A DNA stretch of 64,000 nucleotides, taken from contig CAKRSV010000005.1 of the NCBI GenBank assembly GCA_934401915.1, positions 62,001-126,000 on the forward strand, read 5' to 3'. This DNA is from an uncultured Lachnospiraceae bacterium (GTDB taxonomy: Bacteria > Bacillota > Clostridia > Lachnospirales > Lachnospiraceae). Positions 42,795 through 51,693 of the stretch are shown one piece after another. The translations under genes were made by a program, and so were the position numbers. The notes below the pieces were generated by a model. That model worked only from the letters and a program-made list of their open reading frames with translations, had not been told where the DNA came from and made no database searches. Within the stretch, counting starts at the first letter, position 1, and each line of letters starts with the position of its first letter.

Positions 42795-43709
42795 TCAAGC
42801 CCTCCAGACTCTCCCCGCCTCGATATCCTTCTGCATCTGCTCCTTGAGCGCCTCCACGCCGTCAAACTTCATTTCCGGTCTGCGGAAAGCGAGCAGCTCA
42901 ACCGCCATGTCCTGCCCATAGATATCTCCGTCAAAGTCATACAGATACGTCTCTACGCCAAGGATCCTGCGGTCGCTGACCGTCGGCTTATAGCCGACAT
43001 TCGAGATTCCCCGGTACTCGCATCCTTCCAGACACACTTTCGAGTAATAGACGCCGTTTGGTGGAAGCAGCTTGTCCTGCGGGGGCAGCAGATTCGCCGT
43101 CGGCATGCCGAGCGTGCTCCCCAGTTTTCTTCCGTGCTCCACCGTTCCGCTGATACGGTAAGGCGTCCCCAGCAGGCGGGCTGCCTCTTCCATTCTGCCA
43201 TCACGGACGGCGCTGCGCACTCTGGTGGAGCTGACGTCCTCTCCATCCACCTGCACCTTGTCGATGATCTCGATCTGATAATTACATTCTTCTGCTAATT
43301 GTTTAAGCAGGATATAATTTCCAGCTCCTTTTCTGCCAAAAGAGACATCTGATCCTGCGCAGATATAAGCCGCCTTCATCTGATCCCGCAGATACTTTCT
43401 GATGAAATCCTCCGGCTCCGTCGCCGCTGTTTCCTTGTTCAGCGGAAATTCGATCAGCACATCGATTCCCATGCTTTCAAAGATTTCTCTCTTCTCCTGC
43501 CGCGTCGTCAGCTCTTTTTCCTCTGTCCCGAAGAAAGCCGCCGCGGAGTGGTCAAATGTAAAGACAGTTGCTAGCAGTCCGTTCTTTTTCTGTTCCAGAA
43601 GCCGCTCAAGCAGCCGTTGGTGTCCCAGATGGATCCCGTCGAACTTGCCGATCGCTACCGCACTTTTTCCCGTCATATGAAAATCCGTTGTATTTTCTAT
43701 AATCTGCAT
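42795..43709 (-). CDS. ribF: Riboflavin kinase / FAD synthetase
   Basis: A 304-aa bifunctional enzyme that makes FMN and FAD. The adenylyltransferase domain has GKFDGIHLGHQRLL and SSTRVRSAVRDG; the flavokinase domain (about 180-300) has GRKLGSTLGMPTANL, NGVYYSKV and the end FRRPEMKFDGVEAL. It is near the end of the rimP-to-ribF operon, 56 nt after truB. No FMN riboswitch is visible upstream, as expected for an internal gene. Confidence 0.96.
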   Translation of the reverse strand: MQIIENTTDFHMTGKSAVAIGKFDGIHLGHQRLLERLLEQKKNGLLATVFTFDHSAAAFFGTEEKELTTRQEKREIFESMGIDVLIEFPLNKETAATEPEDFIRKYLRDQMKAAYICAGSDVSFGRKGAGNYILLKQLAEECNYQIEIIDKVQVDGEDVSSTRVRSAVRDGRMEEAARLLGTPYRISGTVEHGRKLGSTLGMPTANLLPPQDKLLPPNGVYYSKVCLEGCEYRGISNVGYKPTVSDRRILGVETYLYDFDGDIYGQDMAVELLAFRRPEMKFDGVEALKEQMQKDIEAGRVWRA

Positions 43710-43765
43710 CCTAATCCTCGTTTCCAGACAACTTGAAATTCTGTTTTTTTCCGTCGTTGCCTGCG

Positions 43766-44683
43766 TCAGTCCTTCGTCAGAAACATTTTGACCGGCCAGA
43801 GTTTTCTCTCCCCTGCACGGTACTCATAGATCCCGCAGAAATTCCGCCCGGTATCATAGACCCGGACCTGCTCGCCCTGCTCAAAATGACCGGCTTTTTC
43901 CAGATGCGCCGCGGTCAGCTGGTTTCCGTTTTTTACAAACTTCTCTCCCAGCTCATTGACGTAAAGCGCCTGCTTTTCGGCAAAAACAGCGTCCGGCTCT
44001 ATAATAACATCTGTAATTTTATCCTCATCGCGCAGTTCCTCCAGTTTGGATAGCGTCAGGGCGTCCTCCATTCGGAAGATTCCTACCCGGCTTCTTTGCA
44101 GAGACTGCATCGCACCTCCAACGCCAAGTTTTTCTCCTATGTCATGGCAGAGCGTTCGGATATAAGTTCCTTTGGAACATACCACCCGCATTTTCACGAC
44201 CGGCAGGCTGCTCTCCAGGATCTCCAGTTCTGTGATCTCGACCGTCCTTGCCTTGCGTTCGACCTCTTTTCCCTCCCTGGCAAGCTCATACAGCTTCTTG
44301 CCGTTGACCTTGAGGGCCGAATACATCGGCGGGATCTGTTCGTATTTTCCCTGAAAGGACTTTATCGCCTCTTCCACCTTCGCCGGACTCAGCGCATCCA
44401 GACTCTCTGCGGAAGCCTGCGTGAGCACCTGTCCCGAAAGATCCTGCGTATCTGTCGTCACGCCCAGTCGCAGCTCGGCGATATACTCCTTATTCCAGTC
44501 GGTCAGCATATCGCACAGCCGCGTCCCGGAACCGAGACACACCGGAAGAACGCCAACCGCATCCGGATCCAGCGTACCGGTATGCCCTATCTTCTTCTGT
44601 CTCAGGATCCCTCTTAACTTTGCCACCACATCGTGGGAGGTGAATCCTGCTTCCTTATATACATTGATGATTCCGTTATACAT
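43766..44683 (-). CDS. truB: tRNA pseudouridine-55 synthase
   Basis: A 305-aa pseudouridine synthase for U55 in the tRNA T-loop. It begins NGIINVYKEAGFTSHDVVAK and has KKIGHTGTLDPDAVGVLPV with the catalytic Asp, then CSKGTYIRTLCHDIG. The C-terminal part contains a PUA-like region. GGAGG lies upstream of the ATG. A hairpin at 44743-44771 separates it from nrnA. Confidence 0.97.
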   Translation of the reverse strand: MYNGIINVYKEAGFTSHDVVAKLRGILRQKKIGHTGTLDPDAVGVLPVCLGSGTRLCDMLTDWNKEYIAELRLGVTTDTQDLSGQVLTQASAESLDALSPAKVEEAIKSFQGKYEQIPPMYSALKVNGKKLYELAREGKEVERKARTVEITELEILESSLPVVKMRVVCSKGTYIRTLCHDIGEKLGVGGAMQSLQRSRVGIFRMEDALTLSKLEELRDEDKITDVIIEPDAVFAEKQALYVNELGEKFVKNGNQLTAAHLEKAGHFEQGEQVRVYDTGRNFCGIYEYRAGERKLWPVKMFLTKD

Positions 44684-44742
44684 AATCCTCCTGCCGCAGG
44701 CTTTCGCCTGATCTGATATTCCGAGCGATTTCCTGACACACG

Positions 44743-44771
44743 AAAATAGCGGGCATCTTTTCTGTGCCCGC
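44743..44771 (-). terminator. Hairpin between nrnA and truB
   Basis: On the minus strand GCGGGCA (44765-44771) pairs with TGCCCGC (44749-44755), followed by TATTTTC; a weak, probably partial terminator inside the operon. Confidence 0.55.
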
Positions 44772-44784
44772 CAGATATTCTGCG

Positions 44785-45744
44785 TTACATATTAAGCTGC
44801 GCTGCTATTTCGATCGAAAGATTGTTGATGTTGTCATGGCAGGTGCCGTTCATGGTACAGCCGGCAGCTCTTACGTGTCCACCGCCGCCAAACTTGACTG
44901 CGATCGCTGACACATCCACCGTGCCCTTGGAGCGCATGCTGACCTTGTACTCCAGCGTCCCTGTCTCATACATAAAGATGGCGCACTCCACATCCTTTAC
45001 CGCGATCAACTGATTGATGATCCCATCCATATCCTTTGCCGTCACCTGATAGAAATCCATCATCTTTCTGCTGACAACGCTGACGATCCCTTTTCCATCC
45101 AGAAAACGCACGCTCTCCAGAACCGCTCTTCCCATGATCTGGCTCTGGTTATAGGTTTTCTGGAAAAAAGTCTCGTCAATGATCTTCGAAAAATCAAATC
45201 CAAATTTAAGAAGTTCTGCCGCCACCTGCATCGTCCGTGGAGAGGTGTTGGAATACCGGAACACGCCCGTATCATGTACGATCCCGATATAGAGCGCTTT
45301 CGCCACCGGCTCGTCAATCTTCTCCGGATCCAGCAGATCATACAAAAGTTCTGCCGTGGAGCTTCGATGCGCCTCCACAATGTTGACGTCACCATCCCCC
45401 GCATTGCTCACATGATGATCAATATTGATCTTCTTCTTTGCCCTGCGGAAGATCTCTGCGGCGCCTCCCAGCCTTTCTTCGTTGCAGTCCAGCGCTACGA
45501 ACACGTCGTAGACCTTGTCTGTGGAAAAGTCGGACCGGATATCCTCCACGCTGTCAATACAGTCGAAAATATCCGCCGGTTTCTCCAGATAGACCGCGAT
45601 CTCTGCATCCGGCATCTCTTTGCGCAGATACAGATACAGCCCCATGCAGGAGCCGACACAGTCGCCGTCCGGCCTCACGTGCCCGCTGATCGCCACCGAT
45701 CCCGCGCCTTTGATTTCTTCCATTATCCTTGTCTGTGCTGTCAT
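44785..45744 (-). CDS. nrnA: DHH-family oligoribonuclease / pAp phosphatase
   Basis: A 319-aa DHH/DHHA1 protein. Metal-binding motifs are ISGHVRPDGDCVGS, FVALDCNEE and the family-naming IDHHVSNAG; the DHHA1 domain ends with GGGGHVRAAGC. NrnA digests very short RNAs and dephosphorylates pAp. The position after rbfA is conserved in Firmicutes. Its ATG overlaps the rbfA stop by 4 nt, so the two are coupled. Confidence 0.94.
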   Translation of the reverse strand: MTAQTRIMEEIKGAGSVAISGHVRPDGDCVGSCMGLYLYLRKEMPDAEIAVYLEKPADIFDCIDSVEDIRSDFSTDKVYDVFVALDCNEERLGGAAEIFRRAKKKINIDHHVSNAGDGDVNIVEAHRSSTAELLYDLLDPEKIDEPVAKALYIGIVHDTGVFRYSNTSPRTMQVAAELLKFGFDFSKIIDETFFQKTYNQSQIMGRAVLESVRFLDGKGIVSVVSRKMMDFYQVTAKDMDGIINQLIAVKDVECAIFMYETGTLEYKVSMRSKGTVDVSAIAVKFGGGGHVRAAGCTMNGTCHDNINNLSIEIAAQLNM

Positions 45745-46097
45745 GACTCTTTGTTTACCTCATCGATTAGCTTCGACATATTGACTCCGTATGCGATCGA
45801 CTGATCCATTATAAATGTGATCTCCGGCGTATTTCGCAGATTGATGGTCTTGGCAAGCTGGCTGCGGATATATCCCTCCGCACTGTTCAGCCCGGCAAGT
45901 GTATCTGCCTGCGCCTTTTCATCCCCGTACACGCTGATCCACGCTTTACAGGTCTTAAGATCCGGCGCAACCTCCACCGCTACCACAGAGGTCATCGGGG
46001 CGATCCTTGGATCCTTGATCCCGCCCCGGATGATCTCTGCCAGCACGCGCTGCACTTCTCCGTTGATCCTTGTATTTTTCACACTGTTTTTACGCAT
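45741..46097 (-). CDS. rbfA: Ribosome-binding factor A
   Basis: A 118-aa KH-fold factor for 30S maturation, with NTRINGEVQRVLAEIIRGGIKDPRI, then VVAVEVAPDLKTCKAWISVYG and PEITFIMDQSIAYG. Length and order fit the family. It lies 67 nt downstream of infB. Confidence 0.95.
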   Translation of the reverse strand: MRKNSVKNTRINGEVQRVLAEIIRGGIKDPRIAPMTSVVAVEVAPDLKTCKAWISVYGDEKAQADTLAGLNSAEGYIRSQLAKTINLRNTPEITFIMDQSIAYGVNMSKLIDEVNKES

Positions 46098-46164
46098 TTA
46101 TCATTCACCCTGCCTCTCTGTCATCCTAAGGACACCCAAAGCCGGTCATTGCGCTTTTCGGTTC

Positions 46165-49032
46165 CTATCTGGGAACCTCAACCATAATGTAGGCTTCTAC
46201 AATATCCAGTTCCTGCATCTTATCAAATCCGTCAAACACAAGACCGCACTCGTATCCTGCCTTGACTTCCTTTACATCGTCCTTAAACCGCTTGAGGGAC
46301 GCCAGCTCGCCTTCATAGATCTGCTCGCCCTCTCTGGTGATACGGATCTTGCAGCCTCTCTGGAACATACCGTCAAGCACGTAGGATCCGGCGATATTAC
46401 CGATCGCAGAAGCCTTGAAGATCTGTCGTACCTCGGCATGACCGATCACCTTCTCCTCATATACAGGATCCAGCATCCCCTTCATGGCTGCCTCAATGTC
46501 CTCGATCGCCTGATAGATTACCTTGTACAATCTGACGTCTACGCCCTCGCGGTCTGCGATCGCCTTTGCCGTCGCATCCGGTCTTACATTGAAGCCGATG
46601 ATGATCGCGGAAGATGCGGATGCCAGCGTGACATCGGACTCGTTGATCGCTCCGACGCCGCCGTGGATACATTTTACAACGACCTCCTCGTTGGAGAGCT
46701 TCATCAGACTCTGCTTAACCGCCTCGACGCTGCCCTGTACGTCTGCCTTGACGATCAGGTTCAGCTCCTTCAGATTGCCTTCCTGGATCTGGCTGAACAG
46801 ATCATCCAGAGACATTCTGGTCTTGGTATCTGCCAGCATTTCTTCTTTGTGCTGTGCCTTATATGTCTCGGCATAGGCCTTCGCACTCTTGTCGTTCTCA
46901 TGGACTACAAATACTTCGCCTGCGCTCGGAACATCGGAAAGTCCCAGAATCTCTACCGGTGTGGACGGTCCTGCCTCTTTCACTCTTCTTCCCTTATCGT
47001 CGACCATGGCTCTGACCTTACCGTGGCTAGACCCTGCGGAGATAAAGTCTCCCACATGAAGCGTACCCTTCTGTACCAGAACCGTTGCGACCGGTCCGCG
47101 TCCCTTATCCAGCTCTGCCTCGATGACAAGACCTCTTGCATTCCGGTTCGGATTGGCCTTCAGCTCCAGGATCTCTGCCGTCAAAAGGATGGTTTCCAAT
47201 AAATTCTCGATTCCTTCACCAGACTTTGCAGATACCGGAACGAACTCGGTCGTTCCGCCCCAGTCTACCGGAATCAGCTCGTATTCCGTCATCTCCTGCT
47301 TTACGCGGTCGATGTTGGCATTGGGCTTATCGATCTTGTTGACAGCCACGATGATCTCGATTCCTGCTGCCTTTGCATGGTTGATCGCCTCGACCGTCTG
47401 CGGCATAACGCCGTCGTCTGCCGCTACGACAAGTACTGCGATGTCTGTCGAGTTCGCGCCGCGCATACGCATCGCCGTGAACGCTTCATGTCCCGGCGTA
47501 TCAAGGAAGGTAATGCTCTGTCCCTTGACATTGACGGTGTAGGCACCGATCGCCTGCGTGATACCGCCCGCTTCCTTGTCTGTCACATTCGTCTTACGGA
47601 TCGCATCCAGCAGGGAGGTCTTACCGTGGTCAACATGACCCATAACACAGATGACCGGCGGTCTTTTGACCATATCTGCCTCGTCCTCTTCATCCTCTCT
47701 CAGAAGTTCCTCGATGACGTCCACCTTCACTTCTTTTTCACAGATGATCTCATAGTCGATCGCGATGTTCTCCGCGTCCTCAAAGGTGATCTCGGAGTTC
47801 ACCGTTACGATCTGTCCCTGAAGGAAGAGCTTCTTGATGATGGCTGACGGCTGGATCTTCATCTTATCTGCCAGCTCCTTGATCGTGAGGCTCTCCGGGA
47901 TCGTGATCACTTTGATCTGTTCTGCCTCCGGCTCCTCTGCCTTCTTCTCCGGCTTGATGAAACGTCCGGCTTTGTTGCGGTTCTTCATCGCCGCCTCGTC
48001 ATCCTCGTAGATCAGATCCTTCTTGGATCTCTTGTCGCGGTCTGCATTTGCCCTGCGCTTTTCTTCATCCCGGTGCTTCTCCATGTCCTTGACAGACGTC
48101 TCGGGCATAAAGTCCTTCTGACCGTTATTTTTCTTAAATCGATTGTCCGGCCCTCCATTGCCTCTCTGAGGGCGGTCATTATTTCCGCCGCCACGGTTAA
48201 AGCCTGAAGCAGAGCCGCCGCCCCTGCGATCGTTCTGGCCGTTGCCATAGCCCGGGCGACCCTGATTTTCATTTCTTCTGTATTCTCCGCCATTTGCTCG
48301 TCTCTCCTGATTCATCGGGCGCTGCTGGCTTCCCGGACGGTTCTGGTTATTATTGTAAGCGGGACGCTCCTGCGCCGGCTGACGCTCCTGTGTTGTCTGG
48401 CGTTCTGCCGCTGTCTGGCGTTCCTGCTCCTGACGCTGCTTTTCAGCCAGACTCTCCTTCTCGCGTCTCTGCTGTTCCATCCTTCTTTCCTGCTGCTGAC
48501 GCTGACGCACCTCGTAAGGCTCCGCCGTCACCGGGATCGGCTTCTGGGTCGGACGGATGATCTTGTGCGGTACATTCTGTGCCTGTACCGGTCTGCCACC
48601 GTTTCCGTTCTGCGGACGTCTGTCGCCGTAGCCGTTTCCGTTGCGGTTCTGCCCATTCTGCCCCGGACGCTGTCCCTGCATCTTGGAATTATGCGGGTTG
48701 CTCACAAAGATGATCTTTTTCTTTTTCGGAGCCTCCTCCTTCGGCTTTTCTGCCGCTACCTTAGGCGTTTCTTCCTTTGCAGGCTCCGCCTGTGCCGGTT
48801 TCTGCGGCGCTTCTGCCTTCGGTTCCTCCTTTGCCGCTGCAGGCTGCTGTGCCTCCTGCGCCTGCTCACTCTTCTTGCCGCCGAAGTGCTTGCGCACTGC
48901 CTCGATCGCCTCATCCTCGATCGAACTCTGTGCCACCTTCACCTCATATCCTTTATCCTGCAAAAAAGCGATCAGCTCCTTGCTCTGCCTCTCAAGCTCC
49001 TTTGCCAGCTCATGTACTTTCATTTTCGCCAT
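46165..49032 (-). CDS. infB: Translation initiation factor IF-2
   Basis: A 955-aa IF-2. Residues 1-50 form the IF2-N domain ([20 protein letters not shown]). A long disordered stretch (about 50-330) is Ala/Pro/Glu-rich, then Gln/Arg- and Asn/Gly/Arg-rich. A second IF2-N repeat ([16 protein letters not shown]) precedes the GTPase domain with [26 protein letters not shown] and NKIDKPNA; domains II-IV follow. The start is ATG 49032 (MAKMKVHE), 8 nt after GGAGG. It follows ylxQ in the operon. Confidence 0.97.
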   Translation of the reverse strand: MAKMKVHELAKELERQSKELIAFLQDKGYEVKVAQSSIEDEAIEAVRKHFGGKKSEQAQEAQQPAAAKEEPKAEAPQKPAQAEPAKEETPKVAAEKPKEEAPKKKKIIFVSNPHNSKMQGQRPGQNGQNRNGNGYGDRRPQNGNGGRPVQAQNVPHKIIRPTQKPIPVTAEPYEVRQRQQQERRMEQQRREKESLAEKQRQEQERQTAAERQTTQERQPAQERPAYNNNQNRPGSQQRPMNQERRANGGEYRRNENQGRPGYGNGQNDRRGGGSASGFNRGGGNNDRPQRGNGGPDNRFKKNNGQKDFMPETSVKDMEKHRDEEKRRANADRDKRSKKDLIYEDDEAAMKNRNKAGRFIKPEKKAEEPEAEQIKVITIPESLTIKELADKMKIQPSAIIKKLFLQGQIVTVNSEITFEDAENIAIDYEIICEKEVKVDVIEELLREDEEDEADMVKRPPVICVMGHVDHGKTSLLDAIRKTNVTDKEAGGITQAIGAYTVNVKGQSITFLDTPGHEAFTAMRMRGANSTDIAVLVVAADDGVMPQTVEAINHAKAAGIEIIVAVNKIDKPNANIDRVKQEMTEYELIPVDWGGTTEFVPVSAKSGEGIENLLETILLTAEILELKANPNRNARGLVIEAELDKGRGPVATVLVQKGTLHVGDFISAGSSHGKVRAMVDDKGRRVKEAGPSTPVEILGLSDVPSAGEVFVVHENDKSAKAYAETYKAQHKEEMLADTKTRMSLDDLFSQIQEGNLKELNLIVKADVQGSVEAVKQSLMKLSNEEVVVKCIHGGVGAINESDVTLASASSAIIIGFNVRPDATAKAIADREGVDVRLYKVIYQAIEDIEAAMKGMLDPVYEEKVIGHAEVRQIFKASAIGNIAGSYVLDGMFQRGCKIRITREGEQIYEGELASLKRFKDDVKEVKAGYECGLVFDGFDKMQELDIVEAYIMVEVPR

Positions 49033-49047
49033 GCTTACTACCTCCAA

Positions 49048-49404
49048 CTATCTCGATCCCTCAAATTGTTCCTGCAATCCGGAATCCTTTAAATGTTTCT
49101 GTATCGAATCTGCAAATCCTGCATCTGTCACCGCAAGGGACGTTCGGTCTTCCTTTCCCATTGCATGCCCCAGAACCTCCTTCATACCGTATATTTCATA
49201 TGGTACTTCATAGAATTCACACATATTACTGAATTTTTTCCTGGTGTTATCGGAAGCGTCCTGTGCGATCAGGACCAGACAGGCCTTTCCGCTCTTAACC
49301 GCCTGCTCTGTTGCAAATCCTCCACTGACAACATTTCGGGAGCGCGCCGCCAGTCCCAGGAGAGACAGTACCTTATCCGGTCTGCTCCTTTTACTCTGCT
49401 CCAT
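49048..49404 (-). CDS. ylxQ: YlxQ-like L7Ae-family RNA-binding protein
   Basis: About 118 aa with the L7Ae/L30e fold: LSLLGLAARSRNVVSGGFATEQAVKSG, CLVLIAQDASDNTRKKF, then YEIYGMKEVLGHAMGK. These proteins bind kink-turn RNAs; YlxQ's exact target is unsettled. The start is set at ATG 49404, 10 nt after AGGAG, which overlaps the end of ylxR by 14 nt. Its place between ylxR and infB is conserved in Firmicutes. Confidence 0.9.
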   Translation of the reverse strand: MEQSKRSRPDKVLSLLGLAARSRNVVSGGFATEQAVKSGKACLVLIAQDASDNTRKKFSNMCEFYEVPYEIYGMKEVLGHAMGKEDRTSLAVTDAGFADSIQKHLKDSGLQEQFEGSR

Positions 49405-49660
49405 ACGCCGCATACTCCTTTTCCAGTGTCTCATATACCTCTTCCGGAATGCTCATCTTGAATGACCGCTCCAGGCCTTTGTTCCTGCGCGCTTTCTGCA
49501 AACATTCGGCAGATTTGCAAAGATACGCTCCCCGCCCGTTCTTCTTGCCGGTCATATCCAGCACGATCGGGCCTTCCGCTGTTTTCAGTATGCGCATCAT
49601 TTCCTTTTTATCCTTCATCTCACCGCAGCCTACGCACTGCCGCATGGGGATTTTTTTCAT
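49391..49660 (-). CDS. ylxR: YlxR/RnpM RNA-binding protein
   Basis: An 89-aa DUF448 protein: IPMRQCVGCGEMKDKKEMMRI, DMTGKKNGRGAYLCKSAECLQKA, with Cys pairs CVGC and the later single C residues. The B. subtilis homologue is reported to bind and modulate RNase P (RnpM). It lies 45 nt after nusA and overlaps ylxQ. Confidence 0.93.
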   Translation of the reverse strand: MKKIPMRQCVGCGEMKDKKEMMRILKTAEGPIVLDMTGKKNGRGAYLCKSAECLQKARRNKGLERSFKMSIPEEVYETLEKEYAAYGAE

Positions 49661-49705
49661 TGCTCTCCCGCCTTTCTGCCGTCTGCTCTTCTCCGGATGG
49701 TCTTT

Positions 49706-50881
49706 TTATTCGTTCTCCTCTACGTCCGCTGTATCATCTGCGCTGTACTCTGCATCCTCTTCGTATGTCTCGTCGTATTCTTCCGCGTACTCCTCGCCAT
49801 ACTCATCCTCATCATACACGTAATCCTCATAGCGGAATCCCGGTGCATCCTTCGCCTGTGTCTCACTCTTGATATCGATCTTGTAGCCGGTCAGTCTCGC
49901 AGCCAGTCTCGCGTTCTGTCCCTCTTTACCAATGGCAAGGGAAAGCTGATAATCCGGTACGACCACCTTCGCTGTCTTTTCATCCGGATCCGCAAATACG
50001 GCAACGATCTTCGCCGGGGAAAGTGCGTTCTGGATCAGATTACCAGGGTTCTCATCCCAGTTTACAATGTCGATCTTCTCTCCGTTGAGTTCGTCGACGA
50101 TCGTGTTGACTCTGGCTCCGTTGATTCCCACGCAGGCTCCTACCGCATCCACGTTCGGGTTGTTGGAGCGTACCGCGATCTTCGTTCTGCTTCCTGCCTC
50201 TCTGGCAATGCTCATGATCTCTACGGTTCCGTCCTTGATCTCCGTCACTTCGGATTCAAACAGTCTCTTCACCAGCTCCGGATGGGTACGGCTTACCAGG
50301 ATCCTCGGTCCCTTCGGCGTATTCTTAACTTCCAGAATATATACCTTGATACGGTCGGTCGGTCGGAAATTCTCTCCCTTGACCTGCTCGCTCTCGTTCA
50401 GGATAGCGTCTGCCTTGCCAAGATTGATGGAGATGTTTCTTCCAATATAACGCTGTACGATTCCCGTGACCACATCTCTCTCTTTTTCAAAATACTGATT
50501 GTAGATCACGCTTCTCTCTTCCTCGCGGATCTTCTGCAAAATAACGTTCTTCGCATTCTGTGTCGCGATACGTCCAAACTCCTTGGACTTGATCTCTACG
50601 TGAAGAATATCTCCCAGCTTCGCATTCTTGGATATCTTCTGCGCATCCTCCAGAGAGATCTGCAGGACGTCGTCCTCCACCTCTTCTACCACTTCTTTCT
50701 CTGCGTAGCAAAGGAAGTCGCAGGTATCCCTGTCGATCTCAACCTTCACATTATCCGCCTTTCCGAAATGATTCTTGCACGCTGTGATCAGAGAGTTTTC
50801 GATCGCTTCAAACAGGGTTTCCTTGCTGATCTCCTTCTCCTTCTCCAGAATATCCAGTGCCTCCATTAACTCCTTATTCAT
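49706..50881 (-). CDS. nusA: Transcription factor NusA
   Basis: A 391-aa NusA. The N-terminal RNA-polymerase-binding domain starts MNKELMEALDILEKEKEI; an S1 domain follows (VVTGIVQRYIGRNISINLG), then two KH domains (MSIAREAGSRTKIAV, GACVGINGARVNTIV and AIGKEGQNARLAARLTG). The last 45 residues form a very acidic Tyr/Glu/Asp tail (EYAEEYDETYEEDAEY). There are no C-terminal AR repeats, as usual in Firmicutes. GGAGG precedes the ATG. Confidence 0.97.
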   Translation of the reverse strand: MNKELMEALDILEKEKEISKETLFEAIENSLITACKNHFGKADNVKVEIDRDTCDFLCYAEKEVVEEVEDDVLQISLEDAQKISKNAKLGDILHVEIKSKEFGRIATQNAKNVILQKIREEERSVIYNQYFEKERDVVTGIVQRYIGRNISINLGKADAILNESEQVKGENFRPTDRIKVYILEVKNTPKGPRILVSRTHPELVKRLFESEVTEIKDGTVEIMSIAREAGSRTKIAVRSNNPNVDAVGACVGINGARVNTIVDELNGEKIDIVNWDENPGNLIQNALSPAKIVAVFADPDEKTAKVVVPDYQLSLAIGKEGQNARLAARLTGYKIDIKSETQAKDAPGFRYEDYVYDEDEYGEEYAEEYDETYEEDAEYSADDTADVEENE

Positions 50882-50959
50882 TTTCTATTATCCTCCTATC
50901 AATAATATCCGTATTTTCTGCCTGCGGTCTTTCAGGCTTCCTTTCGTTTTCAGGCATCT

Positions 50960-51421
50960 CTAAAAATCAAGCGCCAGTCTGATCAGGGCGATCTCGTTCC
51001 TCTGAAAGGTTCTCTCCCCGTCATCCTGCTCTATGGTAACTGTCGCTTCGTCAAAGCTCTTTAAGATCCCGGCAAACTCCTTCGTCTTATCCATGGGCTT
51101 GTAGGTCTTGATCTCAACCTCCCGCCCGATGCTCTTTTCCAGATGCCGGTCCTTCTTCAGCGTCCTGCCAAGCCCCGGACTGCTGACCTCCAGGATATAG
51201 GCGTCCTCGATGAAATCCTCTCTGTCAAGCGCATCAGAGAGCGCCCGGCTCACCTTCTCGCAGTCGTTGATGCTGACTCCTTCCGGCTTGTCGATGTAGG
51301 CACGCAGATACCAGTCGTTTCCCTCCTTGACGTACTCCACATCGTAGATCTCTACCCCGCAGTCTGCCGCGATCGGTGCGAGCAGCTCCTCGGTCTTTGT
51401 CTCATAGTTTCTCTTTGCCAT
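50960..51421 (-). CDS. rimP: Ribosome maturation factor RimP
   Basis: A 153-aa RimP for 30S assembly: ELLAPIAADCGVEIYDVEYVKEGNDWYLRAYID, DCEKVSRALSDALD and LEVSSPGLGRTLKKDRH are its marks. The start is ATG 51421 (MAKRNYET), 5 nt after GGAGG; the frame continues upstream through the leader hairpin and is not coding there. It heads the operon running to ribF. Confidence 0.95.
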   Translation of the reverse strand: MAKRNYETKTEELLAPIAADCGVEIYDVEYVKEGNDWYLRAYIDKPEGVSINDCEKVSRALSDALDREDFIEDAYILEVSSPGLGRTLKKDRHLEKSIGREVEIKTYKPMDKTKEFAGILKSFDEATVTIEQDDGERTFQRNEIALIRLALDF

Positions 51422-51503
51422 ATAGCCCTCCATTTTGTATAGCAGTTTTCCTTCCGAAATCCTTACCGGCATCTCACTACATACGAGCACATATTCTCTC
51501 ACA

Positions 51504-51533
51504 TGAAAAGAGTGGACTCGCAAGCCCACTCTT
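51504..51533 (-). promoter_or_regulatory. rimP leader hairpin
   Basis: On the minus strand AAGAGTGG (51526-51533) and CCACTCTT (51508-51515) form an 8-bp stem followed by TTTC. A hairpin of this AAGAGTGGG type is common before rimP in Firmicutes; here it may act as an attenuator in the leader. Confidence 0.65.
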
Positions 51534-51562
51534 AACCTTCGTAACATACTCAATACTTCTAT

Positions 51563-51591
51563 ACTATAACACCACCGCCAGCCCTTTGCAA
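51563..51591 (-). promoter_or_regulatory. Promoter of the rimP-nusA-infB operon
   Basis: On the minus strand TTGCAA (51586-51591), 17 bp, TATAGT (51563-51568), about 30 nt before the leader hairpin. Confidence 0.65.
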
Positions 51592-51693
51592 GGCTTTGGC
51601 TGAAAAAACTTGAACTGTTTTATACAATATTGACACATCTTTTGGCATCTATTACTCTATACTATATATGTCTATACAGAAATGGAGATCACC

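Noticed and set aside
42662..43760. FMN riboswitch near ribF
   Set aside because: ribF is internal to an operon and no conserved FMN-element sequence is present.
45817..47202. 461-codon + strand frame opposite infB and rbfA
   Set aside because: Antisense to two confident genes and crossing their boundary; no ribosome site.
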